From: G965202915 sp965202915
GTDB lineage: Bacteria > Pseudomonadota > Gammaproteobacteria > Eutrophobiales > Eutrophobiaceae
NCBI GenBank assembly: GCA_965202915.1
Contig: OZ241847.1
Span: 992,001-1,056,000, forward strand
Direction of reading: 5' to 3'
Length of the DNA stretch: 64,000 bases
The notes beneath the pieces were generated by a model. That model saw only the letters and a program-made list of their open reading frames with translations. It had not been told where the DNA came from and did not search any database. The translations under genes and the position numbers were made by a program. Of the stretch, positions 26,084 through 35,934 are shown one piece after another (position 1 is the stretch's first letter; every line of letters begins with the position of its first letter).

Positions 26084-28450
26084 TTACTGAGCGGCCTTAA
26101 CTTTGCGCTGTTTTTTTGCGGATTTGTTGCCGGATTTGTTGCCGGCTGATTTGCGTTTGCCCCCCCTTTTGCCGGGTTTGGCCGCGGCTAATAATTCCAC
26201 GCACTCTTCCAGGCTCAGCGCCGCCGGTTCTTTGTCTTTTGGGATCTTGGCATTTTTCTTGCCGTCGGTGATATACGGGCCATAGCGCCCGTTTAAAACC
26301 GATATGCCCGGCTCCTCAAATACCTTGATCTGTTTTTCGGCGTCGGCCTTTTGCTTTTCCGCGATCAGAACCAGGGCGCGTTCGAGGGTGATCGTATGGG
26401 GGTCGTCTTCGCGCTTCAGGGAGACAAATTTGCCGTCATAGCGTATGTACGGGCCAAACCGGCCTATGCTCGCCACGACTTCTTCGCCGGCGGCGGTTTG
26501 GCCCAGGTTTTTTGGCAGTTCGAATAGTTGCAGGGCCTGCTCAAGGGTGATTGTGTCCAGGGTTTGTCCGTCTCTCAAGCCGGCAAACCGGGGTTTGTCG
26601 TCGTCATCTTTGGTGCCTAACTGCGCATAGGGGCCGTAGCGCCCCATCCGAGCGGATACTTCCAGGCCGGTTTTATGGTCTCGCCCCAGTACCCTCGCCT
26701 TGGCGACGTCGCTGCGACTGAGGTTTTCATCTTTGTCCTTGATTTTTTCGGAAAACGGGCGCCAGAATTTGGTCATCAATGGCACTCGTTCTTTTTCCCC
26801 TCTGGAGACTGCGTCGAGTTCATCTTCCAGGCGCGCGGTGAAATGGTAATCGACGTAGTCGGTGAAATGCTCGGTCAGAAATCTGCTGACGATTTTGGCA
26901 ATGTCCGTCGGGATGAATCTTTTTTTGTCCAGATCAACGTAGCCCCTGCTGCGCAGGGTGTGGATGATGCTGGCGTAAGTCGACGGCCGCCCTATGCCGT
27001 ATTCTTCCAGTGTTTTGATCAGGCTGGCCTCGGTATAGCGCGGCGGCGGCTCGGTAAAATGCTGCAGCGGTTCTATTGCGGTTAATTTGACGGTCTCTCC
27101 CTGTGCCAGCGGCGGTAAAACGCGCTCTTCATTTTTATCCGCCGGTTCATCCCGGCCTTCAAGGTAAACTTCCATGAAGCCGGTTTCGGCTATGGTGGAG
27201 CCGGTCGCACGGAACAGGTTGCCGGGGCCGCATTCCATATCGATGGAGACCCTATCGATAAGCGCCGGGTTCATCTGGCAGGCGACCGCGCGCTTCCATA
27301 TCAATTCATACAATCGGAATTGTTCATCCGATAATTGCTTTTTAAGCTTCGCCGGTGTGCGCCGGGCCGAGGTCGGGCGCACCGCCTCATGCGCTTCCTG
27401 GGCATTCTTGGCCTTGGTTTTGTATTGCTTTTCCCGCGCCGGCAGTTTGTCTTTGCCGTAGTGCTCGGCTATATATTGCCTGAGCTCCGTCAGCGCTTCA
27501 CCCGCCAAATGCACGGAATCGGTTCTCATATAGGTGATCAGGCCGACGGTGCTGGTGCCCACGTCTATGCCTTCATAAAGCTGTTGTGCGATGCGCATGG
27601 TTCTTTGGGCGGTGAAGCCGAGCTTGCGAACGGCTTCCTGTTGCAGGGTGGAGGTAATAAACGGTGGCGCCGGCTGCCGCCTTTGCTGCTTCCTGGTCAC
27701 TTCCTTAACGGTCAGCACCCCGTCGGCCAATTCGGTCAGGTCAGCCTGTACCGATAGGGCCTGTTTTTCTGTTTCTATTGAGAATTGGCTCAGCTTTTCA
27801 GCTTGATAATGTATCAATTTGCCTTGGAACATTGTTTCTTTATGCCTCAGCTTCGCATGGATACTCCAGTATTCCCGCGATTTGAATTTCTCAATCTCTT
27901 GTTCGCGTTCGACGATTAATCTCAACGCCGGCGATTGCACCCGGCCCGCCGATAATCCCCGCTGCACCTTTTTCCACAATAACGGCGATAGATTAAACCC
28001 CACCAGATGATCCAGCGCCCGGCGCGCCTGTTGCGCGTCAATCAGATTGTGCGACAGACTGCGCGGATTTGCTATCGCCTCATTCACCGCTGATTTGGTC
28101 ACTTCATAAAATACGATACGGTGCACGTTTTTGTTCTCGATGCCGCCCCGCTCTTTCAGTAATTCGTATAAATGCCACGATATCGCCTCCCCTTCCCGAT
28201 CCGGATCGGTCGCCAGATACAGGGTATCCGCCTTGGCCAGGGCCGTGGCGATGGTATTCACCGATTTTGCATTCTTTTCAACCAGTTCATAATTCATTGA
28301 AAAGTTATTATCGGTGTCGACCGCGCCGGGTTTGGAGAGCAGGTCGCGCACGTGGCCATACGAGGCCAGCACCTTAAACCCTTTGCCCAGATATTTTTCC
28401 AGGGTCCTGGCCTTGGCCGGGGATTCAACGATGACTAAAGCATTAGTCAT
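26084..28450 (-). CDS. topA: DNA topoisomerase I
   Basis: 788 residues from the ATG at 28450 (a GTG nine nt upstream is less likely; 'MTNALVIVESPAKA' is the expected opening). Toprim domain with 'VIVESPAKA' and 'DPDREGEAI'; catalytic Tyr307 in 'LITYMRTDS'. The C-terminal part carries three topoisomerase C-terminal repeats ('MGRYGPYAQLG', 'IGRFGPYIRYDG', 'NGRYGPYITDG') instead of the zinc ribbons of E. coli TopA, and ends in a Lys-rich tail. Relaxes negative supercoils. Followed by tsaC in the same transcription unit. Confidence 0.95.
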   Translation of the reverse strand: MTNALVIVESPAKARTLEKYLGKGFKVLASYGHVRDLLSKPGAVDTDNNFSMNYELVEKNAKSVNTIATALAKADTLYLATDPDREGEAISWHLYELLKERGGIENKNVHRIVFYEVTKSAVNEAIANPRSLSHNLIDAQQARRALDHLVGFNLSPLLWKKVQRGLSAGRVQSPALRLIVEREQEIEKFKSREYWSIHAKLRHKETMFQGKLIHYQAEKLSQFSIETEKQALSVQADLTELADGVLTVKEVTRKQQRRQPAPPFITSTLQQEAVRKLGFTAQRTMRIAQQLYEGIDVGTSTVGLITYMRTDSVHLAGEALTELRQYIAEHYGKDKLPAREKQYKTKAKNAQEAHEAVRPTSARRTPAKLKKQLSDEQFRLYELIWKRAVACQMNPALIDRVSIDMECGPGNLFRATGSTIAETGFMEVYLEGRDEPADKNEERVLPPLAQGETVKLTAIEPLQHFTEPPPRYTEASLIKTLEEYGIGRPSTYASIIHTLRSRGYVDLDKKRFIPTDIAKIVSRFLTEHFTDYVDYHFTARLEDELDAVSRGEKERVPLMTKFWRPFSEKIKDKDENLSRSDVAKARVLGRDHKTGLEVSARMGRYGPYAQLGTKDDDDKPRFAGLRDGQTLDTITLEQALQLFELPKNLGQTAAGEEVVASIGRFGPYIRYDGKFVSLKREDDPHTITLERALVLIAEKQKADAEKQIKVFEEPGISVLNGRYGPYITDGKKNAKIPKDKEPAALSLEECVELLAAAKPGKRGGKRKSAGNKSGNKSAKKQRKVKAAQ

Positions 28451-28459
28451 GCTTATCAC

Positions 28460-28888
28460 AACGGTAAGGTTTGAGGGTCACGCGCTACTCCACGCATCCA
28501 TAAGGGCGGCTTTGCGGGCACAGGCGCTTCCCAGGCGATAGCATAGACGCTGGTTGTGCCCATGCCTGCCATAATGGTCAGTGAGTATCAGATTCATCTA
28601 AATTCCCTGCGGTATCCGCCGGTTTGTTTATTGTCACACCCGATAATATATAGAATATCTGCCCGATTTGGCAAAATTACGCAAGTATAAAGTGAACGCC
28701 ATGATATGCAAAGCCCATCCATGGACGGGAAACAGGGCAAACCAAAAGCGGCTTTAAAACCGCGATGGGCATTTTGGTGCCCGCTCCATTGCAACGGCAT
28801 TGCCATACCGACACTTGTAATGCCATCATACCGCCGATTCCGGTTTCCCCAAAATTGTTCGCCGGTGCCGGTAAAATAGGACCGAAAC
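28460..28888. other. Intergenic region upstream of topA, gene content unclear
   Basis: About 430 nt between argB and topA, which are both on the minus strand. A 70-codon open frame (28594-28806, minus) has an odd Cys/Trp-rich composition and no family match, so I do not call it. An imperfect palindrome 'gcggctttaaaaccgc' lies near 28,750. The topA promoter is expected here. Confidence 0.35.
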
Positions 28889-29785
28889 TCAGTTTCTCTT
28901 GATTAGAGTGCCCACACCCGCATCGGTGAAGATTTCCAGCAATACCGCATGATTGACTCTGCCGTCAACAATGTGGGCCGATTCAACGCCATTTTGCACC
29001 GCGTCCATGACTGCGGTGATCTTTGGCAGCATCCCACCGTGAATGACGTTGTCATCGATTAACTCACTGACTTGTTCGGCCTCCAGTCCGGTCAATACTT
29101 TACCGTTGGCATCCAGTAATCCGGGCGCATTGGTCAAGACAATTAATTTTTCCGCCCGCAATACCTGTGCCAGCTTGCTTGCCACCAGATCGGCATTAAT
29201 ATTGTAGGATTGGCCGTCGTCACCGACACCGATAGGCGCAATTACCGGAATGAAGTTGCCTTGTATCAGCATATCGATGATCGCGGTATTAACCCGTTCC
29301 ACCTCGCCCACGTGACCGATATCGATGATCTCCGGGGCATTCATCTCCGGTTTGGTCTCTTTAAAAACCAGTTTACGCGCATGCAGCAAACCGGCGTCCT
29401 TGCCGCTTAGGCCGACGGCATTGCCACCATGGACATTAATCAGCTCTACGATTTCTTTGTTCACCAAGCCACCCAAAACCATTTCGACAATATCCATGGT
29501 TTCGCTGTCGGTAACCCGCATGCCGTTCACAAATTCGGTTTTCTTGCCTATCCGCTGTAACAAACCGCCGATCTGCGGTCCGCCGCCGTGCACAACCACC
29601 AGATTCATCCCAACCAGTTTCATCAGCACCAGGTCCCGGGCAAAATCGTATTTCAGACCTTCATCGGCCATCGCGTTGCCACCGTATTTAATAACCATGG
29701 TTTTGCCGCTAAAACGTCGGATATAGGGCAAGGCCTCGATTAATACGTCGGCGATATTATCGGCGGTTATTTTGGCCTCGTTCAT
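28889..29785 (-). CDS. argB: Acetylglutamate kinase ArgB
   Basis: 298 residues from the ATG at 29785; the frame extends upstream only through a TTG, and the family opening is 'ADNIADVLIEALPYIRRFSG'. Hallmarks: 'VIKYGGNAM', 'VVHGGGPQIG', 'LLQRIGKKTEFVNGMRVT', 'INADLVASKLA', 'HGGMLPK'. Second step of arginine synthesis. The N-terminal helix and 'TDxxT-like' segments suggest the arginine-sensitive hexameric class, but that is inference. It lies 44 nt after the algC stop, repeating the algC-argB order known from Pseudomonas. Confidence 0.95.
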   Translation of the reverse strand: MNEAKITADNIADVLIEALPYIRRFSGKTMVIKYGGNAMADEGLKYDFARDLVLMKLVGMNLVVVHGGGPQIGGLLQRIGKKTEFVNGMRVTDSETMDIVEMVLGGLVNKEIVELINVHGGNAVGLSGKDAGLLHARKLVFKETKPEMNAPEIIDIGHVGEVERVNTAIIDMLIQGNFIPVIAPIGVGDDGQSYNINADLVASKLAQVLRAEKLIVLTNAPGLLDANGKVLTGLEAEQVSELIDDNVIHGGMLPKITAVMDAVQNGVESAHIVDGRVNHAVLLEIFTDAGVGTLIKRN

Positions 29786-29829
29786 TTTTTTCGTGATCCG
29801 TGTGGTGAACGCCCCAATGGGCAAGCCCG

Positions 29830-31452
29830 CTAGAACGGTACTTCGAGTCCGGGGTCAATGGATTGAATGAGGTTGCGAAATTCAGATTTTATTCTCTCCA
29901 GTGCGGATTCATTGTCCGCTTCAAAACGAATGATCACGTGGGAGGTGGTGTTGGATGGCCGTATTAATCCCCAGCCATCGGCAAATTCAATGCGAAATCC
30001 GTCTATATCAATTATGTTGGCGTTATCAAATGACATTTTTTGCCGCCACGCCGCCATAAAGTCGGCATGTTGTTCCTCCGCCAGTTGCATTCTGAGTTCG
30101 GGTGTTGATACGCTGTCGGGCAAGGCTGCAAATAATTCGGTACTGCCTTTGCCGGTAGCGCCGATAATGGCCAATATTCTCGCGGCGGCATAAAGCGCGT
30201 CATCAAAACCATACCATCTTTCCTTGAAAAAAATATGCCCGCTCATTTCTCCGGCCAGAAGAGCGTTCTCTTGTTTCATTTTATTTTTAATAAATGAGTG
30301 CCCGGTTTTCCACATCAGGGGTTGGCCGCCGCCGGCTTCAATAATCGCTTTGAGATGGCGGCTGCATTTCACGTCATAAATAATCACCGCGCCTGGATTG
30401 TTCGCCAACAGGTCTTTTGCCAGCAGCATTAACTGGCGATCAGGCCAGATGATATTGCCGGCCGCGTCTATCACCCCAAGACGGTCGCCGTCCCCGTCAA
30501 ACGCGAAACCGATATCGGCCTGTTGTTGTTTAACCTTGTCAATCAAGGCCCGCAGGTTATCCGGTTGGCTGGGGTCCGGCTGATGATGGGGAAAGCTGCC
30601 ATCAACGTCACAATATAATTCCACGACCTCATGCCCCAGAGCCCTGAATAGATCCAGGGCCATCGGCCCGGCAACGCCATTACCGGCATCGACAACAATT
30701 TTTTGCGGTCTCACCGGCGACGTTGCAATATCCTCGGTCACTCTACGGATATACGAATCCGCAATCGAGTTGCTCTTAATAGTGCCCTGTCCGACGGTAA
30801 ACTCTTCTTTACTGGCGCGCTGATAAATGGCCCGGATGGCGTCGCCAAACAAGGTATCGCCATCCAACATGATCTTCAAGCCATTATATTCCGGGGCATT
30901 ATGGCTGCCGGTTACCATTATGCCGCTTGCGGTTTCCAGGTAATGGGTTGCGAAATATAAAACCGGAGTGGGAACCATACCTATATCGATGACGTCCCGA
31001 CCTGAAGCGCACAGGCCCTTGATCAGCGATTGGGCTAAATCCGGGCTGGATTCTCGGCCGTCACGGCCCACCACTATACGCTGCTGCCCCCGATCCTGGG
31101 CAATACTACCTACGGCCCGGCCAATTATATACACCGCTTCCGGGGTCAATGTTTTGCCCACGACACCGCGAATATCATAGGCACGGAAAATTCCGAGACT
31201 AAGCGTATCCCTCTGGGTTTCCTCGACGGCGGCATCAGCCAGGGCCGAGTCGGGCACGTTCCTGGGTAAATTGGGGATAATATCCTCGGCCCCGGGATAC
31301 GCACCCTCTATCATTGCCCTGATGGCCCCGGTATAAGTTACATGTGACATATCCGGCAGTTCACTCCGTTTGAATCTTTTTCTAAAAAAATAGAATACCG
31401 CGACGGCCAACAACGCCGATACTATCGTTATTCCCAGCCCCCCGGCAGTCAT
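29830..31452 (-). CDS. algC: Phosphomannomutase/phosphoglucomutase, membrane-anchored (AlgC-like)
   Basis: 540 residues from the ATG at 31452; a longer frame to 31512 begins at a non-ATG codon. An N-terminal membrane segment (~5-25) and a ~70-residue linker precede the mutase core. Catalytic phosphoserine Ser183 in 'VTGSHNAPEYNGLK' (Ala where most family members have Pro), Mg site 'DGDGDRLG', sugar loop 'GEMSGHIFF', and C-terminal phosphate loop 'RPSNTTSHVIIRFE'. Interconverts hexose 6- and 1-phosphates for LPS and exopolysaccharide. Linked to argB as in pseudomonads. Confidence 0.9.
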   Translation of the reverse strand: MTAGGLGITIVSALLAVAVFYFFRKRFKRSELPDMSHVTYTGAIRAMIEGAYPGAEDIIPNLPRNVPDSALADAAVEETQRDTLSLGIFRAYDIRGVVGKTLTPEAVYIIGRAVGSIAQDRGQQRIVVGRDGRESSPDLAQSLIKGLCASGRDVIDIGMVPTPVLYFATHYLETASGIMVTGSHNAPEYNGLKIMLDGDTLFGDAIRAIYQRASKEEFTVGQGTIKSNSIADSYIRRVTEDIATSPVRPQKIVVDAGNGVAGPMALDLFRALGHEVVELYCDVDGSFPHHQPDPSQPDNLRALIDKVKQQQADIGFAFDGDGDRLGVIDAAGNIIWPDRQLMLLAKDLLANNPGAVIIYDVKCSRHLKAIIEAGGGQPLMWKTGHSFIKNKMKQENALLAGEMSGHIFFKERWYGFDDALYAAARILAIIGATGKGSTELFAALPDSVSTPELRMQLAEEQHADFMAAWRQKMSFDNANIIDIDGFRIEFADGWGLIRPSNTTSHVIIRFEADNESALERIKSEFRNLIQSIDPGLEVPF

Positions 31453-31512
31453 AACCCGCACCGGATGGGCTCTAATGCAATGTGCACACACCAATGAATT
31501 CGATGCCAACAA

Positions 31513-32027
31513 TTAGCATTGAGCGTGGTGGAAACCGTATTTCCACGTCTGCCACTGATAAACCTTTTCATCGGATTTTTCATCCCCCCGGTAATTGCAT
31601 AACTGCTCATATCCCTTCCTCCGATACCATAGTCACCCCATCTCAGCACCCACTATTTTGTCAGGGGTGGCTATTACGACCGATAACAACTGCCAACCAG
31701 TCTTAAATGGCCGTATAACCTTCTCCAATGGTTTCTATTTTGCAGATGAACAGGAGTATTGACGTCCTCTGGCATTAATGCGCTCAAGAGCCCGACGCAT
31801 CGCCCGGGGCCCGGTTGGCGCGAATGCCGGCAACCCCGCGGGTTTTAAGACCCGGATCCGTTCGCTTGTTACCCGCTTGTTGTAGCCATTATATCTATCA
31901 TAACATTTACTCTAATTCAATTAACCGATTATGAAAAGAGAGGGTATCGGGGCGTAGCCGAGTGTGGAGCGCCACGGGATGATGGTAGCCGCACGGGCAT
32001 GGATGGAACCGGGGTTGTGGAATTTGA
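31513..32027. other. Long intergenic region upstream of algC
   Basis: About 500 nt up to the tRNA-Ser. No credible open frame; the 5' part is pyrimidine-rich on the plus strand, and the middle is GC-rich near 31,790-31,870. It must hold the algC promoter and the end of the tRNA-Ser transcript. No clear terminator. Confidence 0.35.
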
Positions 32028-32114
32028 CGGAGAGAGTGGGATTCGAACCCACGGATCGTAATAACGATCACTCGATTTCGAGTCGAGCCCATTCGACCAC
32101 TCTGGCATCTCTCC
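32028..32114 (-). tRNA. tRNA-Ser (anticodon CGA)
   Basis: Reverse-strand cloverleaf: acceptor GGAGAGA/TCTCTCC, D arm 'GCCAGAGTGGTCGAATGGGC', anticodon stem CTCGA-type with loop CTCGAAA (anticodon CGA), long variable arm, and T arm with GTTCGAATC. Discriminator G at 32028; CCA is not encoded. Decodes UCG. Class II structure fits serine. Confidence 0.95.
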
Positions 32115-32604
32115 GGGTTTTGCTCAGACCCCATTTTATCAGGGTATGGGGAAAGCATATTTTGCAAGTCATGGATCATACTTTTTTACGCGCGGACAAG
32201 CTATCTGAGTTCAGGTATATTCTAGCTTTTATAATATAAATTATTGCCGATAAAACCGGATTACACTTACCCACATTTTCTGTGGATATCTCTGTGCATT
32301 AAGCATAGACACATCGCCAGGATTAGCGTCAATAAAGTCTTTATGACAAAATTGCTAAATTTTGACCGGTCAAATATTTTTCCATATATAACATATAGTT
32401 ATATTATTTTGATACAAAATCAAAACAGATCAGGCTGATCGTCATCATCAAGATACGATGGTATTTTGACAATTGTGAATAAATACGCCCCGGAATTTCC
32501 TGAAATATCAGAATCAAAGAACGAATCATGGAAACCAACAGGGCTTTGCATTACTCTCGGTCAAAACCCCATAGTGCCAGATAGATACGTCCAATATGTT
32601 GTAT
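32115..32604. other. AT-rich gene-free stretch between tRNA-Ser and engB
   Basis: About 490 nt, markedly AT-rich at 32,180-32,470. Open frames here (for example 32244-32438 plus) have no family features. Possible tRNA-Ser promoter sequences lie near 32,125-32,170 on the minus strand but without good hexamers. Confidence 0.35.
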
Positions 32605-33285
32605 TTACCCTGAAAAAAGCCATCTCGCCACAACCTGTCGCAGCTCTGCCAACCCTTGTCGCTTTCTGGCGGAAAAGAGTTGTATTGATACGTCCCGCCG
32701 TCCAATTTGCCGGGCAAGCTGTTGTTGTACTCTGAGCGCCGGGCCTCTTGACAGCTTATCCGCCTTGTTTAACAGGATATGGGCCGGGACGTGATTGGCA
32801 TCCATGCAGGCCAGCATTTGCTCATCCAATACAGTGAGTGGATGGCGCACGTCCATAATGAGTAAGCCCCCCCGAATGGATTTGTGCAGGCTAAAATAAT
32901 CATGCAACAACCGGCGCCATTTTTGCCTGAGCTCCTCGCTGACTCTGGCATAGCCGTAGCCGGGCAAATCAACCAGTCTTTGGCCGCTGCCATTAATAAA
33001 ATAATTGAGTTGCCTGGTGCGTCCCGGGGTCTTGCTGATTCTGGCCAGCGCGCGCCTGTCGGTAAGCGCGTTGATGACGCTGGATTTACCGACGTTGGAA
33101 CGTCCGGCAAAGACCACTTCGTTGCCGCTATCCCTGGGCAATTGATTAAACCGCATCACGCCCCTGGCAAACTCGAAATGGCGATACCAGTCGGAGCGGA
33201 TACTCGGCTCTGATACAGCGCCGTCCGGCTGCCCCGTGGTCATTGCAACGGCAACGGAAGGCGCCGCTGAAAATCGCCGATTCAT
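32605..33285 (-). CDS. engB: Ribosome biogenesis GTPase EngB (YihA/YsxC)
   Basis: 226 residues. G1 'GRSNVGKSSVINAL', G2 'KTPGRTRQLNYF', G3 'DLPGYGYA', G4 'LNKADKL', G5-like 'IQLFSARK'. Needed for large ribosomal subunit assembly. Its ATG overlaps the stop of the upstream short-chain dehydrogenase-like gene (ATGA), so the two are coupled. The N-terminal ~30 residues are extra relative to many family members; an internal start cannot be excluded. Confidence 0.93.
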   Translation of the reverse strand: MNRRFSAAPSVAVAMTTGQPDGAVSEPSIRSDWYRHFEFARGVMRFNQLPRDSGNEVVFAGRSNVGKSSVINALTDRRALARISKTPGRTRQLNYFINGSGQRLVDLPGYGYARVSEELRQKWRRLLHDYFSLHKSIRGGLLIMDVRHPLTVLDEQMLACMDANHVPAHILLNKADKLSRGPALRVQQQLARQIGRRDVSIQLFSARKRQGLAELRQVVARWLFSG

Positions 33286-34037
33286 ATCAAACCGCCATTG
33301 ATCTTGAACGACTCGCCGGTAATATAAGACGCGGCATCGGACGCCAGAAAAACCGCCGCCGCGGCAACGTCCTCGGGGGTACCGAAACGGCCTGCCGGGA
33401 TCTCGTTGATCCTGGCCTGATAGTAGTCTTTGTCCATATCATTTTTCGCAAACGCGGTTTCTATCCATCCCGGCGACAACACGTTCACCCGGATATTCGG
33501 CCCGCAGCTCTTTGCCAAAGACCGGCTGAATCCAAGTATGCCGGCCTTGGCGGCGGCAAAAATCTGCGGGTTGATCCCGGCAAAACCATGTATGGCCAGA
33601 TCCCAGGACATATTGAGCATCACCCCCCGGCCTTGTGTTTGCATGATCGGCAACACCGACCAACAGGCGTTGATCGTGCCTTTTAAGTCCACGTCCAATA
33701 AGGTCTGTAGTTTTTTCCGGGTGGACCAATCGTTGCCGGCACCGGTCAATATATCGGCGCCGGCGTTATTGACCAGAATATCAATCCCGCCAAGCACGGT
33801 TTGTGATTGCTGAATTAGTTGGTCAACGCCGCGTTTATCGGACAAATCAACCTGAATTACCGTGGCCTCGCCGCCGGTATCGGCGATGGTCGCAGCCACC
33901 GCGTCGGCGGACTGCCTGGCCCGATTGCAGCTTATCACCAGCCGGGCGCCTTCTCTGGCAAAAGCCAATGCAATCGCCTTGCCTATGCCGCTGCTTGCGC
34001 CGGTGATAATCGCAGTGGTTTGTTCAAGTTTGCCCAT
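33282..34037 (-). CDS. Short-chain dehydrogenase/reductase-like protein with Phe in place of catalytic Tyr
   Basis: 251 residues, classical SDR length. Cofactor motif 'TGASSGIGKAIALAFA', 'NNAGAD' strand, and terminal 'GESFKINGGLI' are all present. In the active site, however, the YxxxK motif reads Phe160-Ala-Ala-Ala-Lys164, and the Ser that should precede it sits in an altered 'NMSWD' context. Loss of the Tyr hydroxyl should abolish normal hydride-transfer chemistry, so this may be a binding protein or have an altered reaction. Organised as the first gene of an ATGA-coupled pair with engB. Confidence 0.85.
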   Translation of the reverse strand: MGKLEQTTAIITGASSGIGKAIALAFAREGARLVISCNRARQSADAVAATIADTGGEATVIQVDLSDKRGVDQLIQQSQTVLGGIDILVNNAGADILTGAGNDWSTRKKLQTLLDVDLKGTINACWSVLPIMQTQGRGVMLNMSWDLAIHGFAGINPQIFAAAKAGILGFSRSLAKSCGPNIRVNVLSPGWIETAFAKNDMDKDYYQARINEIPAGRFGTPEDVAAAAVFLASDAASYITGESFKINGGLI

Positions 34038-34090
34038 ATTTTCTTTTACACGGGTTGATTTAATGATCAGGGATCCAAATAATTGCCGAC

Positions 34091-34924
34091 ATGGACTCCA
34101 TCAGCGTCGTGCTCACCACCCATAACCGGATGAATTTATTGCCGCGCGCCCTGCGGTCGATCATTGCGCAAAGTCATCAACCGGACCAGGTCATCATCGT
34201 CGATGACGGTTCCACCGATCAGACCCGCGCCATGGTAGCACAGGACTATCCCGGTTTTGATTATTCTTTTCAAGCGAATCAGGGGATCAGCAAGGCGCGC
34301 AATACCGGCATTCTCAAAGCCAGGTCAGAATGGATTGCGTTTCTCGATGATGATGACGAGTGGTTGCCGGATAAACTAAAAAAACAGCTTGAATATATCG
34401 CCGATCACGCCGAGGCAAAACTGGTGCACGTCGATGAACTCTGGATCAGAAACGGCAAGCCCGTCAGACAGATGAAAAAACACCGCAAGCGGGGCGGTAT
34501 GATATTCCAATATTGCCTGCCATTATGTTGCATTTCACCCTCCGCGGCGGTCGTCCATCGTTCGGTGTTTGAACACGTCGGAATGTTTGATGAATCTTTG
34601 CCGGCGTGTGAAGATTATGATATGTGGTTAAGAATAGCCGCAAGATACCCGATTGCGTTTATTGACGAGGCACTGATCAAAAAATACGGTGGCCACGTCG
34701 ATCAGCTTTCAAGAAAACACTGGGGAATGGACCGGTTTAGAATATTTGCGCTCGACAAAATACTCAATGATGTACGGCTGGCACCGGACGATTATCATGC
34801 CGCGGTTGCCATGCTGATGGATAAGATCCGCATCTATCTCAACGGCGCAAAAAAACACCACAACAGCGAACACGTCCGGCATTTCCAGGCGCTGTTAAAT
34901 AAATATGTTGCCGATGCTCATTAA
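34091..34924 (+). CDS. Family 2 glycosyltransferase
   Basis: 277 residues. GT-A fold: 'SVVLTTHNRMNLLPRALRSI' opening, nucleotide-sugar motif 'IIVDDGSTD', 'NQGISKARNTG', and the DxD-type 'FLDDDDEW'. A later 'CEDYDMWLRIA' supplies the usual ED motif. No membrane segment, so it acts at the inner face of the membrane, likely on a surface polysaccharide. Donor and acceptor are unknown. Confidence 0.9.
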   Translation: MDSISVVLTTHNRMNLLPRALRSIIAQSHQPDQVIIVDDGSTDQTRAMVAQDYPGFDYSFQANQGISKARNTGILKARSEWIAFLDDDDEWLPDKLKKQLEYIADHAEAKLVHVDELWIRNGKPVRQMKKHRKRGGMIFQYCLPLCCISPSAAVVHRSVFEHVGMFDESLPACEDYDMWLRIAARYPIAFIDEALIKKYGGHVDQLSRKHWGMDRFRIFALDKILNDVRLAPDDYHAAVAMLMDKIRIYLNGAKKHHNSEHVRHFQALLNKYVADAH

Positions 34925-34956
34925 ATGCCCTACTCAGGCCTTGCCGTGCCTATTCC

Positions 34957-35796
34957 ATGCAGGGCATGACCAATAGGATTCATTTTATTGTCGCGCTGGA
35001 CTGTGAGGCGCAACCCTTGATCGAGCATTTTCGGTTGCAGCCCGACGATCCATGCGCGCTGTTCAAACATTTTTCCAGTGAGAGCATGACTCTGACCGTA
35101 TCGGGCATAGGCAGAATCAACGCCGCCTGTGCCACGGTCGCGACTTATATGCGGTATCCCCAACCGCGGCAGGTCTGGATCAATATCGGCATCGCCGGTC
35201 ACGCGAGTCACGCACGCGGCAATGCCTACCTGATCGGAAAATTACAAACCGGCGACAAGACTCGAACCTGGTACCCGCAAATCCTGTTCAAGCCGCCTTT
35301 CGCGGTCGCCGAGCTTACCACCGTTGATCAACCGACCACCGAATATACTGAGCAACTGCATGATATGGAGGCGGCGGGTTTTTATGATCTCGCCAACCGC
35401 TTCTCTCTGCTGGAATTGATCCATTGCATCAAGATCGTGTCCGATAACCGCAATAACCCCGCGGATGATCTCGATAAGCAGTTTGTCTCCCGGCTGGTCA
35501 GGGTAAAATTAGACGGCATAGAAACATGTGTCAACGCGCTGCGGCAACTGCGGAACAGTCTTGCAAACGGCGACAATCAAGACCTGCTGAACGCAATAAC
35601 GGTCCGATCACACTTCACCACTTATCAACGCCACCAACTGGCGAAAGTGCTGGTCCGCTGGCAGGCGCTGGTCAAAGACGGGACGATGCCTGTGGATATT
35701 ATCGATAAGCCTGGCAACGCCGAGCAGATTTTAACCCTGCTGAATAATTTTCTTGATGCACAAGCTTTGGATTATGGCGGGTTTGAACCCAAATAA
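34957..35796 (+). CDS. Nucleoside phosphorylase-like protein
   Basis: 279 residues (Met at residue 4 is an alternative start). The N-terminal half has the purine/MTA nucleosidase-phosphorylase layout: 'HFIVALDCEAQPLIEHF', 'LTVSGIGRINAACATVAT', 'VWINIGIAGH', and later a beta strand with 'DMEAAGFYDLAN' (the ribose/base-binding 'EMEaaa' site). The C-terminal ~90 residues are helical and not part of the standard fold. It directly precedes a spore-photoproduct-lyase-like gene on the same strand, and I recall this pairing in other marine gammaproteobacteria. Substrate unknown. Confidence 0.72.
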   Translation: MQGMTNRIHFIVALDCEAQPLIEHFRLQPDDPCALFKHFSSESMTLTVSGIGRINAACATVATYMRYPQPRQVWINIGIAGHASHARGNAYLIGKLQTGDKTRTWYPQILFKPPFAVAELTTVDQPTTEYTEQLHDMEAAGFYDLANRFSLLELIHCIKIVSDNRNNPADDLDKQFVSRLVRVKLDGIETCVNALRQLRNSLANGDNQDLLNAITVRSHFTTYQRHQLAKVLVRWQALVKDGTMPVDIIDKPGNAEQILTLLNNFLDAQALDYGGFEPK

Positions 35797-35934
35797 GCAC
35801 TCGCTATCGCGATGGATGGCGGCGGTGCAATTGCCCCGAATTGCAACCGGTATCGGCCTGTCAGTGACCCTCACCATGCCCGCGTGGCGATCAGCGCCGG
35901 CCTTTACCAGCGGCTACCGCCGGGACCGGCGGCC

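Noticed and set aside
31964..32239. 91-codon plus-strand frame over tRNA-Ser
   Set aside because: The 'GFEPTDRNNDH' wording is antisense tRNA-Ser, a classic spurious ORF.
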